Assembly: GCF_004571025.1 (NCBI RefSeq)
Contig: NZ_SPQT01000029.1
Location: forward strand, 1-64,000
From: Bradyrhizobium niftali
Lineage (GTDB): Bacteria; Pseudomonadota; Alphaproteobacteria; Rhizobiales; Xanthobacteraceae
Direction: 5' to 3'
Length of the DNA stretch: 64,000 nt
Positions 55,667-64,000 of this stretch are shown here, piece by piece (position 1 is the first letter of the stretch; the number at the start of each line of letters is the position of its first letter). The notes below the pieces were generated by a model. The model worked only from the letters and a program-made list of their open reading frames with translations, ran no database searches and was not told the origin of the DNA. A program made the position numbers and the translations under genes.

Positions 55667-57592
55667 ATGTCACGAAGTTCAATGAATACAGAACGGGCCC
55701 AGACTCGCGCTGGCATACCCTCCGAATCCGAAAGCGCCGAGCCAACGTCTGGGGTCGCCGGGCAGTCCCCCTCGTGCCTAACCCAGTGGGCGTCAGCCCT
55801 GACGCGGTGGGCCACAGGAGCGGCCGCCGCCGACCTCGTCTCATCGCAGGACAGCGCCCTGGCGAGCTGGGCAGCGGAAGAGGGACAGGGCGAAGGCGAG
55901 AATAGGCAGGAGGGGGTCCGCCGGACGAGGGCATGGCGGGACGAGGGTGATGTCAGAGACGAGCTGAATTTGTCGTCATTGTCCCTGACTGCCTTGCCAG
56001 CCTCACTCCTGCCCAGGCTCCGGACCCTCAATGTCATCGGTAACCAGTTGAGCAGCCTGCCGGCCCAGCTTCCGGGCGGACTCCGGGACCTCTACGCTTC
56101 TGACAACCGGCTGACAAGTCTGCCCGCCCTTCCGAGCAGGCTCCGGCACCTCCACCTCATGGCCAACGAGTTGGCCAGCCTGCCGGCAGCGCTGCCGTCC
56201 AGGCTCCGCAGCTTGACTGTCGATGGCAACCAACTGACCGATCTGCCCGCCCTTCCGGCAACGATCGAGGAGTTCTCCGCCTGCAATAACCAGCTGACCA
56301 GTCTGCCCGAGCTTCCAGCCAGGCTCCGGCGCCTGGATGTCAGCGAAAATCAGCTGACGAGCCTGCCCGATCTTCCAGCCAGACTGCGCTACCTGGACGC
56401 AAGCGACAACCAGCTGACAAGCCTGCCCGCCATTCCGGCCAGACTTGGATACCTGGACGTCAGCGAAAATCAGCTGACCAATCTGCCCGAGACACTCCCC
56501 GTCAGCCTTGAAATGCTCGGCGCCAGCAATAATCAGCTGACCGGCCTGCCCGCGACCGTGCTGACGCAGCTCGGCAGCGTGTCCAGCATCGACCTGCGGT
56601 CTAATCCGATACCGGCTCCGGTGCTGGCCGATTTGGCGTCAGCCACGCGTGGCGCGGATTATGCCGGACCGCAGGTCTTGCTGTCGATGCCGCTACAACC
56701 GGTGGAAGATCAGCCGCGGCTCCTGCACGAGGTTGTCGCGGACTGGCTCGCGGACCAGCCTGGCGCAGTGGACGCGTGGCAGGGCTTCGCCGCAGAGCCG
56801 GGTGGGCAGGACTTCGCTCTGTTTCTCGAAAGACTCGCGGGCACCGTTAACTATGGCCATCAGGCGTTCCGCGACCAGGTGGCCGAGAATCTGCTACAGG
56901 CCGCGATGAGGCCGCGACTGCGCAAGCAGTTTTTCGAGCTGGCCAATGGAGCGACTGCCTCCTGCGAGGATCGCATCACTTTGACCTGGAACGGCATGCA
57001 GACCGCACGCCTGAACGCTGATGTCAAGGATGGGCTCTATGATAATCGGCTCGACCAACTGCTCCAACATGGCCGTGTCATGTTTCGTTTGGGGGCGCTT
57101 GACGACATCGCACGCGAGAGGGTCAGCTCGCTCCGGCGTGCCGACCCGCAGGCCAATATCGACGAGATCGAGGTCTATCTTGCCTATCAGACCCAGCTAC
57201 GGGATCGGCTGGAGCTGCGCCACATCGCCCCGGATATGCGCTTCTTGAATCTCTCTGACGTCACGCCGGAGGACGTTGCCAGGGCTGAGACGTCGGTGCG
57301 GGAACAGGAAGCGACGGGTTTCGAGAATTTTCTAGCAACGCGCTGGGAACCTTGGGATACGGTGGTGAGGCGAATCGCCCCCGATGATCATGCCGCGATG
57401 CGGGACCGGCTTGCCGATGCGCTGGAAGATGAGTTTCCGACGCGCTTGAACGAGCGGCTCGCGGAGCATGGCCTGACGGATGATGTCGATGCCCGGCGGG
57501 TGGTCGGAGCACAGATCCTCAGCGAAATCGCACGTGAGATCAAGGGCGAGCTGATGCACAAGGTTCTCCGGGAGCACGGCCTCGAGCCCTGA
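55667..57592 (+). CDS. nopM: NopM-like type III effector E3 ubiquitin ligase
   Basis: 641 residues. A Ser/Thr-rich, Cys-poor N-terminus (type III signal) is followed from about 105 by ten or so 20-residue leucine-rich repeats of the LPALP-RL-L-S-NQLTS type, then from about 340 the NEL catalytic domain of bacterial E3 ligases. The catalytic Cys is at about 433 in ASCEDRI, with the required CxD spacing. All parts are intact. NopM-type proteins enter legume cells by type III secretion and ubiquitinate host targets, altering nodulation. A tts box precedes the gene, so TtsI control is likely. The repeat number differs among strains and may set target choice. Similar to IpaH/SspH of pathogens. Confidence 0.92.
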   Translation: MSRSSMNTERAQTRAGIPSESESAEPTSGVAGQSPSCLTQWASALTRWATGAAAADLVSSQDSALASWAAEEGQGEGENRQEGVRRTRAWRDEGDVRDELNLSSLSLTALPASLLPRLRTLNVIGNQLSSLPAQLPGGLRDLYASDNRLTSLPALPSRLRHLHLMANELASLPAALPSRLRSLTVDGNQLTDLPALPATIEEFSACNNQLTSLPELPARLRRLDVSENQLTSLPDLPARLRYLDASDNQLTSLPAIPARLGYLDVSENQLTNLPETLPVSLEMLGASNNQLTGLPATVLTQLGSVSSIDLRSNPIPAPVLADLASATRGADYAGPQVLLSMPLQPVEDQPRLLHEVVADWLADQPGAVDAWQGFAAEPGGQDFALFLERLAGTVNYGHQAFRDQVAENLLQAAMRPRLRKQFFELANGATASCEDRITLTWNGMQTARLNADVKDGLYDNRLDQLLQHGRVMFRLGALDDIARERVSSLRRADPQANIDEIEVYLAYQTQLRDRLELRHIAPDMRFLNLSDVTPEDVARAETSVREQEATGFENFLATRWEPWDTVVRRIAPDDHAAMRDRLADALEDEFPTRLNERLAEHGLTDDVDARRVVGAQILSEIAREIKGELMHKVLREHGLEP

Positions 57593-57730
57593 TCGATGCG
57601 ATAGCCGGAAGCCGTCATGCCTATGGGCGCTATGATCCCGGTTTGTTCTCTCGGTAATACCTCAAGGGTATCAAAGGGCCTTCATCGTTCTGGTCTGCGG
57701 TTGCCTTCTTGAAAGACCTGCTGATCTTCA

Positions 57731-57777
57731 GGACTCTTAATCAGCGGGTCTCAGGTTCGAGCCACGGTGGCCAACCA
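57731..57777 (+). repeat. tRNA-Lys(CUU) 3' end-like fragment, possible att remnant
   Basis: GGACTCTTAATC, then GCGGGTCTCAGGTTCGAG and an end in ACCA resemble the anticodon loop (CTCTTAA, anticodon CTT), T-loop and CCA end of tRNA-Lys. The anticodon and T stems do not pair, and no 5' half is present, so it is not a tRNA gene. Tyrosine integrases commonly leave such 3' fragments at island borders. Confidence 0.4.
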
Positions 57778-58143
57778 AATATACCAATATTATCAGATGT
57801 TTAAGTCGTGTGATCCTTCACGGAGAAACCTAAGGAAGATTCTTGGGGCAAGCCTGGGTCACAATGCCTCGACGTCCCTTCGCAGCGATCGAATTTCGAT
57901 CGAACAACATCGCGCCGACGTGATTGTCACGCTGTCGCAGGACAAACTGTCGTCACGGTTTAAGGGGGCGCCCCTTTCGGCCCGATATGACCAAGCTTGC
58001 ATTTGCGCGGGCAGCGGCTTCCTCTTCCTGGTCGCTACTTGTTCAGCACCATCTTGATGCTAGGTTCTCGCAACGCCCGGTAATTAGGATCACCTGCTCC
58101 ATCCGCGACATGTTTGGGCGAATTTTTCGGACTTCAACGTCAC
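57778..58143. other. Spacer after the tRNA-like fragment
   Basis: A 96-codon plus-strand frame (57767-58057) crosses it but shows no domain or ribosome site. Nothing else seen. Confidence 0.35.
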
Positions 58144-59690
58144 TTACCGATCCTGCGCGAGAACGGCGATGCTCGTGATCCTTAACGGGCTTCCTTGGAG
58201 ATTCGGCCGGCCCGTACCGATGCTTTGCGTGAGCGCGACGGGCACGAAGGTGACGGCCGGAGACGCGGAATCGACGACTGTCGGGTCCTGAATCGTGAAA
58301 TCCTGAAAGACCTCGTCGTCATGGTGTTCATGGACGAATAGATGTACGGAGCCAAGAAAACTCGGATCAGTGCGTTTCAACTCCCCGCTTGGAGCCGCGC
58401 GGGTCAGGTGAACATCGAAGCCGACGATCGGCAGTCTATTCAAGCCCGTTATCGCGATTCGGAGCAATAATCGTTTCTGAGAACGGTCGAAGGAGGCCGA
58501 TCGTAAGGCATCAAGCATTCGAGAAGGAAATACGATCGTTGTGTTCTGAGCCGATCCCGCCTCAATTCTCGAATCAAGAATCGCGACCGCCTGAGTAGAC
58601 TTTATTCTCGATGCCGTTCCGCTGTCTGCCACCACTAGCGCGGCGGGAAAGGAGGGTAAGGGAAGGGGCATGCTGGACAGGTCTTCGTACTTGAACTTCA
58701 CTCCGAGCGCTCGGTGATCGAAGTATGATTTCCGCGGTTCGTTGATGCAGTTTCCCTTCGCATCGAAGAAGAACCATGGCCTCTCCATGAACCAAGAGGC
58801 GTCTGGAAGGGTACCCCACTTCTTGCCTGGCATGACGCTCCATTGCGTCCATATCCAATCGATATTGGTATGATGCACCGGAAAGATCGGATCGAAGCCC
58901 GCGGTCGGCGGTCGCGCCATGGCGCCAAGCGCATCGATCTCGATCTCATGGCCATTCTGATCATGGCCAACCGCAGCTCCGGGAATGATTCCCCCGACAA
59001 CACGATGAATGTTGTCGTGAGGCCGGCTCTCGAGCAGTCCCCGCGTTCCAGGGGTGTTGTCCGCTATTCCCCCACCGATACCGGTATCCTCTGTGGCACC
59101 GAAGAAGACGTCCGTGGCCAGGACCGAAGTGTTGTCGACGACAGCGTCGGACAGCTCCAGCAGCGGCATGTTCGGTATTAGGGGATGTTCGTAGTAGGTC
59201 AGGTAGAAGTCGCGTTCCTTCATGAATAGCGGGTTTATGTTGTCGTCGGCGTCGTTGCCGGGATTGCCGTCCAGATGCTGTACTCCAAACGCCTTCGGAA
59301 ATTTCCGGTTCGTGTTCGGGCCATAATTCCAATAGGGAAGCGAAAAGTTGCTGTCGCCGGTATGCTCCCGCAGAATTTGTTCGAAGTGGAACGGAGGCCC
59401 GATGCCAGGGTAGGAAGTCGGCGGAATGCTGCCCGAAGTGAGGACATTGGTTCCAGTACTTCTGATCGACCTGCGCCACTCCAGGATCCTGGTCCAAGGC
59501 CGCCTTGTAGTATTTGTAGCCTAGGTCCGTAGGATCCAGTTGGACGCCGTGGATCGCGGCTTGAAAGAACCAACTCAATGGATCGGACGGTTATCTTCCG
59601 GATGCGATCCACTGCGACCGTAACCGTGCCTTCGGATTCGATCTGCGTACCGTGCAATGGGTTGATCTCCACTGATTTTGGTCATCGACT
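58144..59690 (-). pseudogene. Tyrosinase, interrupted by two frameshifts
   Basis: Three frames make one protein. First (from about 59672): NPLHGTQIESEGTVTVAVDR. After a shift near 59575: LSWFFQAAIHGVQLDP, YWNQCPHFGQHSADFLPWHRA, the CuA site. After a second shift near 59400: FHFEQILREHTGDSNFSLPY and on through the intact remainder, with the CuB histidines in RPHDNIHRVVGG and FDPIFPVHHTNIDWIW and a long C-terminal cap domain to 58144. All copper His are still present, so decay is recent or the shifts are errors. Tyrosinases make melanin from phenols; in Rhizobium etli one is under NifA control, but no such promoter is seen here. Confidence 0.8.
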
Positions 59691-60428
59691 GAGCTCCCCG
59701 CCTGAAATGAGAGCAAAGCCCTAGCCACCGACGATTGCAGAACCAATCGGGCGTGGCACTCGCGGCCGTAGTGCTTGAGCACTGCGAGCTGCGATCATCG
59801 ATAGAAGCCGACCATGTAGCGGATTGCGACGAATGTGCCGACGGCAACTGCGGCTGTGATAGCGATTGAAAAGCGCTACTCGCGCCAAAAACTGGCCGGG
59901 GCTTAGTCCGTCCCATGAATTCATTTTCATGCTTTGCATTATAAACTCGGATTTGCGCCTGAGGCGTGAAGGCCTTCAGTTAGATGCGCGCGTAGATCCA
60001 GTCCCAGACCGATTGGGACAATCAACCACGATACTGACCACTCACCAGGTCGTGACCATATGCCTGTCGGCGCTGTCCATGTATTTTTGGATGTCGGCAT
60101 ATAGCGCCTCAGCGGTCGATGGTGCTTACATGAACCACACGGAATCGAGGCCCATCGTCTTAGTGTGACCCTAGCGTGAAATGTGATCGATCAGGTTCTG
60201 TCGCGCCTGCGCATAGTTCGCCCTATGTTTGTTTAGATCCCAAGTGACCAAGTACACAGCAATTACTGATTTCCATAGCTCACGTGACGCGCTCAGAATG
60301 AGCGTACCACACGCACTATGCGAGTAATCGACGGATGTGGGAATACAAACGCAGCTAATCATCGCGCGCGCTGAGAGCGCGCAGCAAATCGAGTAGCAAT
60401 ACGAGGTAGGCTGAGGTTTTCAGCTGCA
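59691..60428. other. Stretch without a supported gene
   Basis: Short overlapping frames only. No motif recognised. Confidence 0.35.
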
Positions 60429-61085
60429 GTGCGTCCCGGCAGAACCGTTGCCGATGCGCACGGTTCAGCCCACAGCAATCGCGGAGCGCGTCATCGCGAG
60501 AGCCCGAGAGCCCTCGCCAAGCGCTACGGAATCAACGAGAAGACTGTTCCGAAGTGGAAGCAGAGCGGGACTGTCACCGATCTGCCGACAGGCCCCAAGG
60601 AGACCAAGTCGACTGTCCTTTCCATCGCGGAGAAGGCGATCATCGTCGCTTTCCGGCGGCACACGCTGCTGCCACTCGACGATCGCGTCTATGCGCTGCA
60701 GCCGGCCATCCCGCATCTGACGCGGTCATCCCTGCATCGTTGCCTCCAGCGACACGGCATCAGCCAATTGCCGGAGGTAGAAGGCGGCGAGCCCTCGAAG
60801 AAGAAGTTCAAGGCTTGTCCGATCGGCTATTTCCACATCGATATCGCCGAGCTCCAGACCGCTGAAGGCAAGCTTTACCTCTACGTCGCAATCGATCGCA
60901 CCAGCAAGTTCGCCTTCGTGCAACCGGCCAGCAAGACGGGACGCCTCGGCCTTCCTCGAAGCTCTGATCGCGGCCGCATCGGAGGTGACGCTTGCCATCG
61001 AGGACGCAGTCGTCGATCGCATTGGCCAGCGCAGGCCCCCAGGAAAGACTCGACGAACAACGACGTTGAGATCGACTTCGCGCTC
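60429..61085 (+). mobile_element. IS481-family transposase, truncated
   Basis: The frame contains ESPRALAKRYGINEKTVPKW, LTRSSLHRCLQRHGISQLPE and YFHIDIAELQTAEGKLYLYV (the first catalytic Asp region), then AIDRTSKFAFVQ. After about 60940 the frame shifts and the later catalytic residues and C-terminus are missing. It shares its N-terminal HTH with the fragment at 52.1 kb. Confidence 0.8.
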
Positions 61086-62093
61086 AACCGGGTGGTCGGC
61101 TACCCGACATGCGCACAGCGCGGCACGAGTTTGAAGTTCGAGAGCGAAAGCCATCCCGCTCAGTCGGAGCTTCGAAAAATCTCAGACTTCATTCCTGGCG
61201 ATAGGCTGTCGATTGGACAAAAGCTCGACGACCTTATGCCCGCGGCGCGGAGCATCGGGCCACATTCCGCTCCAATGCGGGATGCCGGCCGCGCGAAATT
61301 TCGATCCATTGATTAAGGACCAATACGATGTCTGATCCGACGCTAGGCTTTAATGTCGACACTGGCGGCCTCGAAAAAGGCCGCAGGCGTTGAGCGCTGC
61401 GGCCTTGTCCGGGAAAATTGTCTGTCAGTGCAATGTACGATACTTCCAGCCCGGTTGGCGACGATGATTCCAAAATCTGGCGGTGACGTTGAGTCCCGAA
61501 ATCATGTTCCGAGTCGGAACACATCGGAGTGTGGCGGCCACGCTACATTAGTGCACGTTCGGTCGCAATCTTAGCAGCTGTCGAAAATTCGCGAGTGTTG
61601 CAGCGAGGCAATTTTCAGAACCGCATAGTTGGTACAATATCGACATCAGCCGGTCGGGAATTCGACCAGCGAGATCGGCTAGGCTCGGCACACGTTTCGG
61701 CGGGGGCAGTGTGCCGAGCCGCCGATCGCTAGCGACGGTGATGCCCGTTCAGGACGGCGCGAGTGGAAATCCAGCGCTGCACCCGTTTCGCGAACAGGGT
61801 CCGTGGTTACCCCGTCTCACGCTTGGGGCTGCCCTAATTCGGACACTCGTAAATCGAGATTAGGACACTTCAAGTTCTGCCCATGATCTGTTGGTGTTCA
61901 GGATTTGTAACGCCAACCTACCTCTAAGGGGTAGATTAGTTCATGTATGTTCCTGGCTGGCCGCACCCGCGGATGGGAAGTGAAGGCAGAGTGCGCTCTC
62001 CTCCTAAATGTCCCGTGGATCGTCCCAATCCGGCACATAAACGGTGGCACGACCCATGCTCGTCCAAAAGGCATCTTAGGAGACAGATGCCTC
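61086..62093. other. 1-kb stretch without a supported gene
   Basis: No domain seen in any frame. Short matching phrases around 61833 (CCTAATTCGGACAC) and 61858 (GATTAGGACAC) suggest mobile-element ends, but no transposase is nearby. Confidence 0.35.
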
Positions 62094-62279
62094 ATGCCAA
62101 CCTTTGTGGTGGGCTTTCAGGGGAAGGCCGATAGTGGGCTTGTTCAAGAACGTGTAACTGCGGATTCCGCAGCCGAGGCGGTGCGTCTCTTCCAAGCGAA
62201 ATACCCGGCGCCCGCGTTCAAATTAGTGTTCATCACCCCGGCCCGCGGCGATAAGCCAAAGACAAAAGATGGCGACTGA
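62094..62279 (+). CDS. Small hypothetical protein
   Basis: 61 residues: MPTFVVGFQGKADSGLVQER, then TADSAAEAVRLFQAKYPA and FKLVFITPARG. It looks like a compact alpha/beta domain of two strands around one helix. AGGAGA lies 11 bases before the ATG at 62094, so this start is preferred over the longer open frame. No family recognised. Confidence 0.6.
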   Translation: MPTFVVGFQGKADSGLVQERVTADSAAEAVRLFQAKYPAPAFKLVFITPARGDKPKTKDGD

Positions 62280-62379
62280 CTGCACTGTCCTAATTTGCGC
62301 CCGCGAGTATGGGACAGCACAACACCGGCTATTCTACGTGGACCGGCTTAACCGAAGACTCAGCACCATCACAAGAAAA

Positions 62380-62419
62380 GCCCCAGCCCGGGGGGCTATC
62401 CGGCTGGGACTCTAGTTTT
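62380..62419 (+). terminator. Hairpin followed by T-rich run
   Basis: CCCAGCC pairs with GGCTGGG across a G-rich loop, followed by TCTAGTTTTC. A nested stem (GCCCC/GGGGC) competes. Probable terminator of the small gene ending at 62279. Confidence 0.5.
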
Positions 62420-62752
62420 CCGGCACAACCATTTGGATAGAAGTGCCAGCCTCCTCAAGATTCAACATCGCCGGTATGGCGAGAACTTGCGGAAAATAAT
62501 CTAAGTTATGGCGCTCAAGGCGATTGTGTGATCCTCCCGCACTAGATGTGCCGTTTGGCGAATCCGCGCATGAAATTGCGAGTTTGGCGGCGGCACCTGA
62601 GTTGCCGCGCGGCCGGCATCCCGCGGCCCTTCAGCCAGACGAATGAGCTGTGCATCCTTCGGCGGCGCACAACAGCCTTTGTCTGGCGCTGCTTGCGACT
62701 CGCGGCTCTAATCAAAGAAAAAACTGACGAACTAGTCCACGGGGAACGGGAC
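62420..62752. other. Spacer between small genes
   Basis: A frame from 62546 runs into the small membrane peptide but has an Arg-rich, unlikely N-terminal part. No other feature. Confidence 0.35.
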
Positions 62753-62845
62753 ATGCTGGACGCCATCCAGATCAGCTGCGCGCTTTGGGGAATGATCGTC
62801 TGCGGCGCCATCAAAGCCGCGCAACTCGCCCACTATTTATTCTAG
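62753..62845 (+). CDS. 30-residue membrane peptide
   Basis: MLDAIQISCALWGMIVCGAI followed by KAAQLAHYLF and a stop. It is a single amphipathic to hydrophobic helix. It is the end of a longer frame, but only this part looks like protein, and GGGAACGGGA precedes its ATG. Short proteins like this occur in Bradyrhizobium; the role is unknown. Confidence 0.4.
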   Translation: MLDAIQISCALWGMIVCGAIKAAQLAHYLF

Positions 62846-63012
62846 GGTAACAGCCAGATCACCAATGCTACTCCGCCCCAAATCAGGCCACCGATCCAGG
62901 CGGTCATGACAACGCCGGCTGTAGCGAGATGGGCTTCGCCGAGCAGGTCGGAGCCCCGAGGCGGCGCCGGCGTCTGCGTGTCGGTGGCTGCTGTGTTGAC
63001 CTCTTGAGTCAT
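62842..63012 (-). CDS. Small single-pass membrane protein
   Basis: 56 residues from MTQEVNTAATDTQTPA: a polar, Pro-rich head then one membrane helix (TAWIGGLIWGGVALVIWLL) at the C-terminus, so tail-anchored. A TTG nine codons earlier is a weaker start. It is followed on the other strand by the end of the 30-residue peptide gene. It lies directly after the gene at 63046-63309 with a 33-base gap on the same strand and is likely co-transcribed with it. Confidence 0.55.
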   Translation of the reverse strand: MTQEVNTAATDTQTPAPPRGSDLLGEAHLATAGVVMTAWIGGLIWGGVALVIWLLP

Positions 63013-63045
63013 GGTGTGTGTGCTGGCGACCCGTGGCAAACGGCC

Positions 63046-63309
63046 TCAGGCGGCGCGCTCCGATGCCGGTAGAAGGATGGTCTCCAGTTGCTTTTGCAGG
63101 GTGGCGACGGTCGTCCGCAGATTGTCGCGGCGTTCTCGCAACGTCAGAGCCAGCATCGGGTAGGAGTGGTTAGCGGGGTCGAAGACACGAGACTTGCGCT
63201 CTTCCTCCTCAATGTCGGCATCGAGGAATTGAACGCGCCGTCGGAGGTCGGAGATCAGCGCATGGAGCTGGGTTGGTGCGATCGCTTCGAAACGGGGCAT
63301 CGGTTGCAT
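63046..63309 (-). CDS. Helical hypothetical protein
   Basis: 87 residues, strongly helical and charged: TQLHALISDLRRRVQFLDAD, then YPMLALTLRERRDNLRTTVA and LQKQLETILL. The two helices probably form an antiparallel coiled coil. Resembles short uncharacterised proteins of Bradyrhizobium. No membrane segment or binding motif. Confidence 0.6.
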   Translation of the reverse strand: MQPMPRFEAIAPTQLHALISDLRRRVQFLDADIEEEERKSRVFDPANHSYPMLALTLRERRDNLRTTVATLQKQLETILLPASERAA

Positions 63310-63465
63310 CGGCTCGCCTCAATATGAAACAGGCCCACCTTGGGTCTGACGGATTGGGCATTGCAGAGCAAGTGGAGTGCCAGTCCTGAAGCGCGCTTAA
63401 CTAACCCATTATATATATTGATGCCGGATTCGCGATCTGATCCCTTGGACGGGGAGGCGAATCAC

Positions 63466-63639
63466 ATGCGCGAACAGCTAGTGGTCACTCAATCATCGTG
63501 GACCGATTTGCGCCCCAGGTGCGAGGATTGCCACATCGTCACCGAGCTGCGATCCACCATTCTCGACCCCCGCGAAAGGCGTCAGATTTCGGTCTACCAA
63601 TGCTCGAATTGCAGCCGGCTCGTCTGGAGGGATTATTAG
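63466..63639 (+). CDS. Small zinc-ribbon-like protein
   Basis: 57 residues with RCEDC and QCSNC knuckles 35 residues apart, the spacing of a zinc ribbon, ending RLVWRDY. GGGGAGG stands eight bases before the ATG at 63466, so it is chosen over one 15 codons earlier. Could bind nucleic acid or a partner protein; no named family recognised. Confidence 0.6.
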   Translation: MREQLVVTQSSWTDLRPRCEDCHIVTELRSTILDPRERRQISVYQCSNCSRLVWRDY

Positions 63640-63937
63640 TTCCGAGCGGTGCCCCAGTTTGATCTTGGAATGGCCTCGTTACACTGGCGGCTGGGGTTGG
63701 CCGACAAATTGCACGTGCATGTCGTGCAGGTACTGCACGTGGCGCTTTAAGGGGCCCGCCGGGGGCTGGCTGCGTGGCGGGTCCTCACCCCAAGCAAAAG
63801 GCCGCGTATGTCCCCCACGGCCCCGTCCCAGCACCGCACAGCGTTAAGGATGAATTGATGGTGCCGTTCACTGTCGCAGGCTGCGGTGCTAAATACCACG
63901 GAGCGATAGGTGTCCGCCTCTCGCTATCTGAATAACT
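63640..63937. other. Right-end spacer
   Basis: A 62-codon Gly/Trp/Cys-rich frame is present but looks like chance. Nothing else seen. Confidence 0.35.
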
Positions 63938-63967
63938 CCCGCTGGCTCACAAGGCCGGCGGGTTTTT
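63938..63967 (+). terminator. Rho-independent terminator
   Basis: CCCGCTGGC pairs with GCCGGCGGG (one mismatch) and is followed directly by TTTTTCTTT. Confidence 0.65.
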
Positions 63968-64000
63968 CTTTGGAGATCTTTCAGCGCAGCCGTGGGATAG

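Noticed and set aside
57731..57777. A functional tRNA-Lys gene
   Set aside because: The stems do not pair and the 5' half is absent; kept only as a possible attachment-site relic.

Overview
The window looks like part of a Bradyrhizobium (or close relative) symbiosis island. The signs are: a NodV-like flavonoid-type sensor kinase running into a response-regulator start; a NopM-like type III effector behind a tts box; promoters of the NifA/sigma-54 type; a remnant of the DUF736 family typical of integrative conjugative elements; and many broken insertion sequences and pseudogenes between intact genes. No rRNA genes, no complete tRNA gene and no CRISPR array were seen.

Layout. 1-5.5 kb: NodV-like kinase, a small membrane protein plus an ABM-fold monooxygenase divergent from a MarR regulator, then IS5 and S1/P1-nuclease remains. 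6.8-9.9 kb: a membrane-anchored coiled-coil protein, pabB-pabA and a Dabb protein. 10-18.3 kb: a vitamin cassette, with a BioR-type GntR repressor divergent from bioB-panD-bioF-bioD-bioA, followed by panB-panC. 18.3-23 kb: small conserved hypotheticals, a second S1/P1-nuclease scrap and a frameshifted alpha/beta hydrolase. 23-34.4 kb: the most distinctive part, a solitary ectoine synthase gene (ectC) followed by a 3310-residue three-module non-ribosomal peptide synthetase (NRPS). Each has its own TGT-N10-ACA element and GG-N10-GC promoter. 34.5-48 kb: headless IclR remnant, double-barrel outer membrane protein, DUF736 remnant, DUF3422 protein, DUF2169 remnant, inositol-monophosphatase/HisN-like enzyme, broken IS21, O-antigen-ligase-like protein and a decayed glycosyltransferase. 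48-64 kb: lipoprotein plus TIR-domain protein, small secreted and hypothetical proteins, a chemoreceptor, the NopM-like E3 ligase, a tRNA-Lys 3' scrap, a broken tyrosinase, IS481 remains and a set of small conserved proteins.

How the genes may work together. The bio, pan and pab genes supply biotin, pantothenate (hence CoA and the phosphopantetheine arm used by NRPS carrier domains) and aminodeoxychorismate. The ectC and NRPS promoters suggest that both are switched on by NifA under low oxygen in nodules. The second and third adenylation domains read clearly as Ser and Phe. The first has a proline-like pocket, and orphan EctC enzymes are known to make cyclic amino acids, including a proline-like one from glutamine. 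My main inference is therefore a nodule-expressed pathway to a small X-Ser-Phe peptide, where X may be a cyclic imino acid made by EctC. This is a hypothesis from sequence, not a demonstrated product.
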